NCBI GenBank assembly: GCA_021787565.1
Contig: JAJYLT010000004.1
Location: 1-52,294, forward strand
Direction of reading: 5' to 3'
Source of the DNA: Acidobacteriota bacterium
GTDB lineage: Bacteria > Acidobacteriota > UBA4820 > DSQY01
DNA: 52,294 nucleotides
The notes beneath the pieces are model-generated. The model was given only the letters and a program-made list of their open reading frames with translations, was not told where the DNA came from and did no database searches. Shown here one piece after another: positions 28,515-35,365 of the stretch (the stretch's first letter is position 1; each line of letters begins with the position of its first letter). Made by a program: the position numbers and the translations under genes.

Positions 28515-28543
28515 GGCTCCCCGGATCCGAAACCCGGGGAGCC
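28515..28543 (-). terminator. Rho-independent terminator of the M4-like peptidase gene
   Basis: Arms GGCTCCCCGG and CCGGGGAGCC are perfect over ten bases around a nine-base loop, and on the minus strand are followed by TTCTTTTGCC. It lies 60 bases beyond the peptidase stop codon. Confidence 0.75.
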
Positions 28544-28603
28544 ATGCGTCAACCTCGTGGATTTGGGTGCAAGCCCGTCAAGGGCCGCCGGTCTCTTGCC
28601 CCG

Positions 28604-31600
28604 TCAGTTCCCGTCCGCCATGAGGGCGGCGTCGTCGATGTAGAAGTTCGTGGCCAGCGAGCTGTCCTCCACGCCCTTGAACTGAATCTTCACGGTCTGG
28701 CCCTTGTAGGTCAGCACGTTGAAGCTCTTCTTGCTGTAGGAAGTGCTCTTGTTCAGGTTGCTGTAGGTGGCCAGTGTGTGGCTGGTGCCCGCCCCGTCGA
28801 TGAGGATCACCGTGAGCTTGTCGTAGGCGCTGGTGGAGGTCGTCTCGGAGGTCGAGACCATGAGGTAGAAGCTCAGGGTCGCGGTGGTGGCGTTGGAGGG
28901 AATCGCCACGCTCTGGGTGAGCGTATCCGTCTCCGAGCTGCCGTAGCCGTTGAGCCAGGCCAGCCAGGTACCCGCGTGGGACTTGGCGCTGTCGCTCGTG
29001 ATGGGGTTGTTGCTCCCCGTGGAGGTCCAGCTCCAGGGGCCGGTGGTGCCAGAGGTGCCGGTGGAGGAAGAGCCGTAGAGGCCCCCCTCGAAGTCGCCGT
29101 CGCTCACGCGGTTGCTCGTCCCGCCGCCCGAGGCCGTGGCCGTGAAGTTCTTGCCCGTCTGGCTGGCGCCGCTGATGGTCACGGAGAGGCTCGCGGGGCT
29201 AAAGGTGTAGCCCGACTTGCTCGGCGTCACCGTGTAGGTGCCGTTGGCCAGGCCCGAGATCGTGTAGGCGCCGGTGGAGCTGGTGGTCGCGGAGGCGCCG
29301 CCCGCCGTAACCGCCACACCCGAGAGACCCGTGCCGCCAGAGGTGACGGTACCGGAGATGCTGTAGGTCGCCGTCGGCGTGGTCACCGTGGCCGTCACCG
29401 TGTAAGACCCCGCCGCGTACCCGTAAGCGCCGATGCTCCACGTGGCCACCGTGGGGTTGGTGTAGGAGAGGGACTCGTTGGTGGTCCCGCTGTTCCAGGA
29501 GCGCCCGTAGTAGGTGCTCGTGGTCGGGTGCGTCGAGCTGTTGTTCACGTAGAGGTCGATATCGGCGCTGAGGTTGGTGAGGGTAATCGTGAGGCCGGTT
29601 GCGCCCGTTGGAACGGCGATCGTGTAGTACTTCCACGCGCCCTGCGCGACGCTGCCGTTCACGCCCACGCCGCTGGTCAGGGCAGTGTCGCCGCCCGAGG
29701 CGGTGCCGGTGAAATTGATCCCCGTCACGTTGGCGCCGCTGATGGTCACCGACGTGCTCGCCGGCGAGAAGGTGTAGCCCGACTTGCTCGGCGTCACCGT
29801 GTAGGTGCCGTTGGCCAGGCCCGAGATCGTGTAGGCGCCGGTGGAGCTGGTGGTCGCGGAGGCGCCGCCCGCCGTAACCGCCACACCCGAGAGGCCCGTG
29901 CCGCCAGAGGTGACGGTACCGGAGATGCTGTAGGTCGCGGGAGGCGTGCCGCCGGTGGGCGTGGCGGACTTCACGGCCGCCAAGGCGCCCGCGCAGGAGT
30001 TGGAGGCGCCCACCGCCTGCACCGAGTAGTAGTACGTGATGTTCGGCGCTACCACCGTATCGGTATAGCTCGTCCCCGTCACCGTGGCCATGATCACCAT
30101 GCCTGAGCCGGCGCTGAACTCGTTGCGCAGCACCAGGTACTTGCTGGCGTTCGTAGCGGCCGTCCATGAGAGGGCCACCTGACCGCTGCCCGCCGTCGCC
30201 GTCAGCGCCGGCTGGCCGATACTCGGGCAGGTGGTGGAGTTGGTGTTGACGGCCGACGAGCAGGCGATGGCGTGCCGGTTGAAGGCCGCGTAGATGGCCG
30301 CCGCGTGCGGCGTTCCGTTGGACAGGTTGCCGTCGTCGTCGTCCGCCACCCGGAAGGTGGAGAACCAGTTGCCCGTCCCGCACCCGTTGGTCGTGGTGAT
30401 GCTTGGGCAGCTATAGGCGTCCGTGGAGGTAGCCCGGCTCAGGAAGAACAGCCGGTCGGCGATCATCCACGAGGTCGCCGCGTCATAGCCCGCCGCCGGC
30501 AGGTCCTTCGCCGCCAAATCCCAGCCCACCTCCGACATGATGTACGACTCGCAGTGTCCCTCGTAGCCGCAAGGGCCCGGGTAGCTGGTGCTCGTCGAGC
30601 AGTGGAAGCCGCTGGTGGCGGAGAGTTGGGCGGGTGTCGCCGGGCTCGTCGAGTTGGTGTGCTTGGTGTAGTCGGCGTCCCTTATCCCCGTGCAGTTCGT
30701 GCAGGCGTTCCCGTATCCCGAGCACTGCTGCCCGGGGATGAAGTTCACCCCGACGCAGCTCTGGTGCGTCGTCAGCAGCGCATTGATGTCGGCGTAGCTC
30801 TCGCTGGAACCCACCGTGGAGCTGCCGCTCCCGTCATTGCTGTCCAGTCCGTGCCCCACCTCGTGCAAGAAGACCGTGGGCAGCTCCCCCGTGTTGGAGC
30901 AGCCGCCGCCCGACTTGAAGAAATTGACCGCAGTGCCGTCCCAGTAAGCGTTGCACGTCTGGTTCAGGTTCACCTTGTCGTTGAGCTGCCCCTGCAGCCA
31001 GGTGTTCGACGGCAGCCACCCCAGCGCCTTCTCTTTCCATGCGGTGAGGTGGTAGTAAGTGGTGCGCGCGGCGTGAGTGTTGCCCGCTCCGCCAACCCCG
31101 GGCGTCGTGCAGTCCGTCCCAGAGGAGGTGCTGAAAGCCAGGTCGCCCGGTGCCGTCGAGGTGCTCAACGAGGAGGTGCCGCAGGAGTCCGTCACCTTGA
31201 CGTACTTGCCGGTGAGAGCCGCCGTCGCCGTGCCCGTGGTGAAGGTGTAGTTGCCGCCCGCGTCCGCCACCTTCGCCGTCCCGTTGCTCACGTTCACGTA
31301 CCCAAGCGGCCGGACCACCTCTGGATCCGCATTGGAATTCTGGTAGATCCCGCCGGTCACCGAGCCGTACACGTTCGCGTCCACGAACTGGAGCACGTCG
31401 CCCGTGTGCGCGTCGATCTTCGCCGTCCAAGTCCCCATCACCCCGGGCCGCCGGAACGCCATCGTGTACACCAAGTGGTACTCCACGCCCTTCCCCACCT
31501 GGCCGTCGTACACCCCGGCGTCCCCGTTGGGGGCTAGGGGCAGAATGCTCAGGTTCCCGCGGTTCACCCACTCATCCGAAGCGTTCAGCCCCCCCACATA

Positions 31601-32290
31601 GCCGGCCAGAATCTGCCGCGCCGTCTCCGCGTCGATGGAGGGCAGCGGATCCACGTCGATGGGCCCCATGCATTCGCCGCCGAACTGAACCAGATTCCCG
31701 TTGTTCACGCGGAAAATCACGTAGGAGCGCTCCACCGGCATTCCGTGGTAGGTCCGGTCGAACTGCACGTACCAGAGGTATCCCCCGTACTCCCCCGTCG
31801 AGACCGGGTTCACCCGCAGATCCTGCGGATCCACGCCGAACAGCTCGGGGTACTGGCGCATAAAACCCTTCGCCAGCTTCACCAGCGTGCCCCGCGTCAC
31901 CGTGCCGTTGGCCCCCAGCGACTCGCGAAGGTCCCGAAGCTGCAGCCCATTCCCGCGCCCGGGCACCCACGGCACCCCCGACCCCTCGGCCAGCGCCGGA
32001 TACCCCGTCCGCCGGTCCATCATCAGGCTCCATGCGGTCCCGTTCTCCGTCAGGAACCGGTCCCATCCCTCAAACACCACTCGCTCCCCGGGAGCGGCCA
32101 TCGCCGACTCCTTGAGCCGCAGTTGTTCCACCGGCACCACCATCTGAGGGACACGAACCCTCCCTGAGACCATGGCGAGATCGTCCAGACCGCCTTGTGT
32201 CGTCTTCGCGACCTGGGCCTGCGCAACCAACCCGAGCAGCATGGCCAGCACACCAACAGCAGCGACCGTGATCCAGATTTTCGACCGCAT
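28604..32290 (-). CDS. Secreted M4-like (thermolysin-type) metallopeptidase with C-terminal adhesion-type domains
   Basis: A 1228-residue exported protein. Signal peptide: WITVAAVGVLAMLLGLVAQAQ. Residues about 60-220 form an FTP-like propeptide. The zinc site is H476-EVGH-480 with E497 in SESYADINALL as third ligand, the gluzincin layout of M4/M36 peptidases. Downstream come a fibronectin type III-like domain (about 685-775), a carboxypeptidase-regulatory-like repeat (about 780-855), a pre-peptidase C-terminal (PPC) domain (about 865-970), a second copy of the repeat (about 972-1050), and a C-terminal beta-sandwich ending in NFYIDDAALM. ATG at 32290 has GGAGG nine bases upstream. It likely degrades extracellular protein. 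Confidence 0.9.
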   Translation of the reverse strand: MRSKIWITVAAVGVLAMLLGLVAQAQVAKTTQGGLDDLAMVSGRVRVPQMVVPVEQLRLKESAMAAPGERVVFEGWDRFLTENGTAWSLMMDRRTGYPALAEGSGVPWVPGRGNGLQLRDLRESLGANGTVTRGTLVKLAKGFMRQYPELFGVDPQDLRVNPVSTGEYGGYLWYVQFDRTYHGMPVERSYVIFRVNNGNLVQFGGECMGPIDVDPLPSIDAETARQILAGYVGGLNASDEWVNRGNLSILPLAPNGDAGVYDGQVGKGVEYHLVYTMAFRRPGVMGTWTAKIDAHTGDVLQFVDANVYGSVTGGIYQNSNADPEVVRPLGYVNVSNGTAKVADAGGNYTFTTGTATAALTGKYVKVTDSCGTSSLSTSTAPGDLAFSTSSGTDCTTPGVGGAGNTHAARTTYYHLTAWKEKALGWLPSNTWLQGQLNDKVNLNQTCNAYWDGTAVNFFKSGGGCSNTGELPTVFLHEVGHGLDSNDGSGSSTVGSSESYADINALLTTHQSCVGVNFIPGQQCSGYGNACTNCTGIRDADYTKHTNSTSPATPAQLSATSGFHCSTSTSYPGPCGYEGHCESYIMSEVGWDLAAKDLPAAGYDAATSWMIADRLFFLSRATSTDAYSCPSITTTNGCGTGNWFSTFRVADDDDGNLSNGTPHAAAIYAAFNRHAIACSSAVNTNSTTCPSIGQPALTATAGSGQVALSWTAATNASKYLVLRNEFSAGSGMVIMATVTGTSYTDTVVAPNITYYYSVQAVGASNSCAGALAAVKSATPTGGTPPATYSISGTVTSGGTGLSGVAVTAGGASATTSSTGAYTISGLANGTYTVTPSKSGYTFSPASTSVTISGANVTGINFTGTASGGDTALTSGVGVNGSVAQGAWKYYTIAVPTGATGLTITLTNLSADIDLYVNNSSTHPTTSTYYGRSWNSGTTNESLSYTNPTVATWSIGAYGYAAGSYTVTATVTTPTATYSISGTVTSGGTGLSGVAVTAGGASATTSSTGAYTISGLANGTYTVTPSKSGYTFSPASLSVTISGASQTGKNFTATASGGGTSNRVSDGDFEGGLYGSSSTGTSGTTGPWSWTSTGSNNPITSDSAKSHAGTWLAWLNGYGSSETDTLTQSVAIPSNATTATLSFYLMVSTSETTSTSAYDKLTVILIDGAGTSHTLATYSNLNKSTSYSKKSFNVLTYKGQTVKIQFKGVEDSSLATNFYIDDAALMADGN
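29202..29371 (-). repeat. 170 bp internal repeat of the peptidase gene, copy A
   Basis: Encodes part of the second carboxypeptidase-regulatory-like domain. It matches 29769-29938 with one mismatch that I can find, although the intervening DNA encodes an unrelated domain. Confidence 0.85.
29769..29938 (-). repeat. 170 bp internal repeat of the peptidase gene, copy B
   Basis: Encodes part of the first carboxypeptidase-regulatory-like domain; nearly identical in DNA to copy A at 29202-29371. Confidence 0.85.
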
Positions 32291-32355
32291 CACCCTTCAC
32301 CTCCCTGCCGTGTCCCGTTCCAAAATCCCCTGCGGAAAACCAATAACCCCTTCGC

Positions 32356-32433
32356 CCGCCGGTCTCGGCACGGCATCCGGACTGCGAGGCCGGCCTTGCC
32401 GGGGGGGTTTGCCACCGGCGGTCCTCATGGACC
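32356..32433 (-). promoter_or_regulatory. Structured leader upstream of the M4-like peptidase
   Basis: An outer eight-base stem (CCGCCGGT / ACCGGCGG, 32356-32363 and 32414-32421) encloses GGCA/TGCC and CCGGC/GCCGG pairs, and a small hairpin GGTCC-loop-GGACC (32420-32433) lies beside it. It ends about 65 bases before the peptidase start. It could be a cis-regulatory RNA or only a GC-rich fold. No known riboswitch consensus is matched. Confidence 0.3.
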
Positions 32434-32475
32434 CGCCGGAACGACTCCTAACTGTGTGAGGAAGGCGTTACCGAA

Positions 32476-32510
32476 GCCGCGCCGTGCGGGTTGCAGCCCG
32501 CCTCGGCGCG
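32476..32510 (-). terminator. Nested hairpin directly after the small hypothetical gene
   Basis: Outer arms CCGCGCCG / CGGCGCGG and inner arms GCGGG / CCCGC form a long stem starting one base beyond the stop codon at 32512. No T-run follows, so termination is plausible but not proven. Confidence 0.5.
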
Positions 32511-32511
32511 G

Positions 32512-32889
32512 TCAAACCGGGCGAGGCTTCTTGAAGATGCGGCGCCGCATGGTGCTGCCCTGGGCTTGCACCCACGCGACGAAGGAGCCGTCGGCCCGCA
32601 TCAGGCCGTCCGCGGGGGGAACTGGGGGACGCCGGACAAAGGCACCCCCGGCTTCACGGGCGGCGTTCCTGCGGACCGTGCGGCTGCTTTGAGCGCACCG
32701 AATGGCGCAACCATGGTCCTCAGCCTGTCTGCCCCAATCTCCTGAACCGGAGAATCGGGCGCCCTGCACCCCCGAAGCGGAAATGCAGAGCCAGCGAGGA
32801 GCCCGACGCAGCACGGGAGCCAGGGCATACCAACCCAGCAGGCCAATGAGTGAAATCATCGTGAGGCGGCGAAGCATTCGAACCGTCAT
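32512..32889 (-). CDS. Small hypothetical protein with N-terminal helix
   Basis: A possible 125-residue protein starting at ATG 32889. Residues 1-27 form a positively charged start plus a hydrophobic helix (MISLIGLLGWYALAPVL), like a signal anchor; the rest is Arg/Ala-rich and ends with DGSFVAWVQAQGSTM and a basic tail. I do not recognise a family. Support comes from the signal-like start and from the strong hairpin immediately after the stop. Against it are the weak ribosome binding site and overlapping frames of similar length. A longer start at 32946 is possible. Confidence 0.35.
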   Translation of the reverse strand: MTVRMLRRLTMISLIGLLGWYALAPVLRRAPRWLCISASGVQGARFSGSGDWGRQAEDHGCAIRCAQSSRTVRRNAAREAGGAFVRRPPVPPADGLMRADGSFVAWVQAQGSTMRRRIFKKPRPV

Positions 32890-33331
32890 GACCCCCAATC
32901 CCAACCCCCTTGAATCGTGCGGATGATGAGGAATGAAAACTAGCAATTGTCGTGCCTACCAGATCACTTCTTTCTAGTCCATTGATAACACTGAACTTTT
33001 CGCCTCGTGAAAAGTGCGGCCTTCGGTCACCATGGCGTGCACTCAGTAATCACCCCAACTCCACGCCGGGCCTCTGCACGCCGTAACATACTGTATTTAC
33101 GATGCTTCCACCGTGACTACGACGTACCTATCGAAGTGTGATCGCCCTTCACACTCAGCCACCGTCCTCCGATGCGCTCCCTCCGCGCCTGAAGCGCCCC
33201 CCCCCGGCGCTTGCCTCCCCCTGCCCGATCCAGTGCGCCGAACAAGGACAGTTCCTAAGCCCCCCTTGCGGCGAAGGGTGCGGGAAGGCCCAAATGCATA
33301 GCGCGCGGATTTCCTGCCGATGGCGGCACCT
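32890..33331. other. Non-coding stretch with an AT-rich patch, no supported gene
   Basis: Nothing here looks like a gene. Bases 32935-33000 are clearly AT-richer than the surroundings. Small hairpins are present at 32995-33015 (ACTTTTC / GAAAAGT) and 33192-33212 (AAGCGCC, seven-C loop, GGCGCTT). The short open frames seen on both strands have no recognisable motif. Confidence 0.5.
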
Positions 33332-33482
33332 CCCCAATTCCGCGATAGCGGCTCAACGCCTGCGTAGGAGCGGCGCCTCGCCGCGAACCGGGAGACCCTG
33401 CGACCAGGATGCGGTGCCCGCGTACGGTCCGTCGCGCCGGGGGCGGCGCTCCTACGAGTGCAATTCCATCGCGGAATTTGGG
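33332..33482. repeat. BIME/REP-like element with inverted termini, copy 1
   Basis: About 151 bases. Termini CCCCAATTCCGCGAT and ATCGCGGAATTTGGG are inverted repeats. Inside are two facing REP-like units: GTAGGAGCGGCGCC...GCCGCGA (33364-33386) and, reversed, CGCGCCGGGGGCGGCGCTCCTAC (33433-33455, arms split by the loop). The GTAG start followed by a hairpin is the hallmark of REP sequences handled by RAYT-type transposases. Other copies: 34134-34284, 47744-47894, and the right half at 41913-41984. Confidence 0.85.
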
Positions 33483-33495
33483 CACCTACCGGCCC

Positions 33496-33524
33496 TTGCA
33501 AGCCGCGACCTCGGGCGCTACAGT
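33496..33524 (+). promoter_or_regulatory. Promoter of the DsrE-like gene
   Basis: TTGCAA (33496-33501) and TACAGT (33519-33524) are 17 bases apart. It starts only 14 bases after the repeat element. Confidence 0.55.
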
Positions 33525-33578
33525 GTTTTTCCCCGTCGCGGACACGGGCACTCTGGATCTCCCGGCAGGAGCGTGCGG

Positions 33579-34070
33579 ATGGCGGAGGCGCAGCAGATCC
33601 AAGGAGAGCTGGTGCTCCTGGTCCTTTCAGGGGACATGGAGAAGGGGCTGGCGGCCTGCAATCTGGCCCTGGCGGCCCTCGCGGCGGGCCGTCCCGTCAC
33701 CCTTTTCTTCAGCTTCTGGGGCCTCAATTTCATCAAGGCAAAGAGCCCTCGCCCGGGCGGGGCCCTGCTCTCCCGTCTGTTCGGATGGATCAATAGGGAC
33801 CACGCGGAGAGGCAGCGGCTCGGACGGTTCCACCTGGGAGGCGCGGGACGTTGGGCGCTGCTCCGACTCATGCGGCGCCACCGCCTCCCCTCCTTCCGGG
33901 AGAGCCTGGGGATGGCGCACCAGATGGGGGCTCGCGTGATCGCCTGCTCCACCACCCTAGGCCTCATGGGCCTGAACCGGGATGATCTCATTCCCGAGGT
34001 GGATGAGATCGCCGGCGCCATGGCCTTCCTGGAGCGGGCCAGGGCCGGGCAGGCGCTCTGCATTTCGTAG
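33579..34070 (+). CDS. DsrE/DsrF-like small protein
   Basis: A 163-residue cytosolic protein of the DsrE/DsrF-like superfamily. The pattern LVLLVLSGDMEKGLAACNLALAALA, GRPVTLFFSFWGL and the late MGARVIACSTTLGLMGL with C123 match the peroxiredoxin-like DsrE subgroup, whose members handle persulfide sulfur or act in redox reactions. The ATG at 33579 follows AGGAG by seven bases, and the frame upstream runs through the repeat element, so a longer protein is rejected. It lies alone between two repeat elements. Confidence 0.8.
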   Translation: MAEAQQIQGELVLLVLSGDMEKGLAACNLALAALAAGRPVTLFFSFWGLNFIKAKSPRPGGALLSRLFGWINRDHAERQRLGRFHLGGAGRWALLRLMRRHRLPSFRESLGMAHQMGARVIACSTTLGLMGLNRDDLIPEVDEIAGAMAFLERARAGQALCIS

Positions 34071-34133
34071 GAGGATTCCCGCGCTGAGGACACCCGGGCA
34101 CCGCCAGGAGTCACTCCCCCCGCGAGCCGCGCA

Positions 34134-34284
34134 CCCCAATTCCGCGATAGCGGCTCAACGCCTGCGTAGGAGCGGCGCCTCGCCGCGATCCGGGTGACCC
34201 TGCGACCAGGATGCGGTGCCCGCGTACGGTCCGTCGCGCCGGGGGCGGCGCTCCTACGAGTGCAATCCCATCGCGGAATTGGGG
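34134..34284. repeat. BIME/REP-like element with inverted termini, copy 2
   Basis: Nearly identical in sequence and length to 33332-33482. It lies 63 bases after the DsrE-like gene and 29 bases beyond the 3' end of the PHP gene, so copies 1 and 2 bracket one gene in the same orientation. Confidence 0.85.
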
Positions 34285-34313
34285 GCACATGAAATCCTTG
34301 ACTGGAGGTTTTC

Positions 34314-35105
34314 TTACGCCACGCCGTTCCTCACGGAGAGGCCCCTTCTGACCAGCTCGCGGATGACGGCGCCGTAGGCGGTCCCCACGTCCTCCGGACG
34401 ATGCGCGTCCGAGGAGAGCACCACCTCGCTGCCCCCCAACCGGTGATAGAGGTCCAGGATGGCCCATCCCGGGTAGGGTTCGTTGAAGCCGACCCTGTAG
34501 GAGCCCGTATTGACCTCCAGGAAGACGCCGAAGTCCAGGCAGGCCGAGAGCGCGGAGCGGATTTCCTTGCCGTAGTGGCGCAGCCAGAACTCCCCCGTGA
34601 GGTCCGGGCCGCGCCGGCTGTAGCGCTTGGGGAAGTCGAGGTGTCCGAGACAGTCGTAGAGGTTGGACTCCACGCCCTGAAGGCAGGCCTTGAAGTAGCC
34701 GCCCAGGCACTCCTCGAGCGGGATCCCCTCCCCTTCCACCCGGGCCACGTAATTGGAGATCTCCTCCCGCCCCACGTGATGGACGGCGCCGATGACCCAG
34801 TGGTAACGCCGGGCGTGAAGAAACTCCCGGATCTCGGGCAGGCGCCTTTGCTGGTGACTGAGCTCGGCCCCGAAGCGGATCTTCAGATCGGGCGTTAGGC
34901 TCTGGATCTCGTCCCAGGCGGCCCGTGCCGAGTCGTAGTCGTACTCCCCGAAGCCGGGGTCCAGGGGATCGAACTCCACGTGGTCCGTGAGCACGAAGCC
35001 TCCGACCCCGACCCGACGCGACGCCGCGACCAGCTCCTCCAGGGAGGAATCGCTGTCCCAGGAAAACCTGCTGTGGACGTGGTGGTCGAAAAAGGCCTCG
35101 TACAT
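34314..35105 (-). CDS. PHP-domain phosphatase (histidinol-phosphatase HisK-like)
   Basis: A 263-residue PHP-superfamily metal-dependent phosphoesterase. Metal-binding motifs are in place: HVHSRFSWDS at the N-terminus, LTDHVEFDP, GAELSHQQ, GAVHHVG, GHLDFPKRY, EVNTGSYRVG and SSDAHRPEDVG. This set matches HisK-type histidinol-phosphate phosphatases, which complete histidine synthesis, but related PHP phosphatases act on other substrates and no his gene is adjacent. Start at 35105: there is no Shine-Dalgarno sequence, and a -10 box six bases before the ATG suggests a leaderless message. Confidence 0.85.
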   Translation of the reverse strand: MYEAFFDHHVHSRFSWDSDSSLEELVAASRRVGVGGFVLTDHVEFDPLDPGFGEYDYDSARAAWDEIQSLTPDLKIRFGAELSHQQRRLPEIREFLHARRYHWVIGAVHHVGREEISNYVARVEGEGIPLEECLGGYFKACLQGVESNLYDCLGHLDFPKRYSRRGPDLTGEFWLRHYGKEIRSALSACLDFGVFLEVNTGSYRVGFNEPYPGWAILDLYHRLGGSEVVLSSDAHRPEDVGTAYGAVIRELVRRGLSVRNGVA

Positions 35106-35111
35106 GCCGTC

Positions 35112-35117
35112 AGTATA
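35112..35117 (-). promoter_or_regulatory. -10 box placed for a leaderless PHP transcript
   Basis: TATACT on the minus strand ends six bases before the ATG at 35105. A -35 box is weak (CGCAAT at 17 bases). Confidence 0.4.
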
Positions 35118-35173
35118 GGGCGGGGGAATTGCGAATTGCGAATTGAAAGAACACCCCAAGGGTGCGGGGGCAT

Positions 35174-35245
35174 GTACGAGCGCTCTCCAGAGCGCGACGG
35201 GTGGAGGTGGCACGGGGCATCGGCCTCTGGAGAGGCCTCCTACGG
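35174..35245. repeat. Inward-facing pair of REP-like hairpins
   Basis: Unit 1 (35174-35196, plus strand) is GTACGAG followed by the stem GCGCTCT-CCAG-AGCGCG. Unit 2 (35219-35245) is its reverse-oriented partner: on the minus strand GTAGGAG followed by GCCTCT-CC-AGAGGCC. Both show the GTAG-like start and a short hairpin. This BIME-like pair lies between the OPT and PHP genes. Confidence 0.75.
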
Positions 35246-35365
35246 CCCCGTCCGCGTTTCCCGAGATTCCGAGATGAGGCGATGAGGAGATGCCGGAAAA
35301 AGCCCGCGACCGGCGTTCCCGGTCCTCCCTGTCCCTTGTCCCTTGTCCCTTCCCTCGTCTCACCC

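Noticed and set aside
28442-30106. Long plus-strand frame antisense to the M4-like peptidase
   Set aside because: Low-complexity Arg/Gly/Val-rich product typical of the reverse strand of a GC-rich gene; no motif and no ribosome binding site.
33409-33480. Short frames repeated at several loci
   Set aside because: They lie inside the BIME-like elements and recur only because the DNA is repeated.
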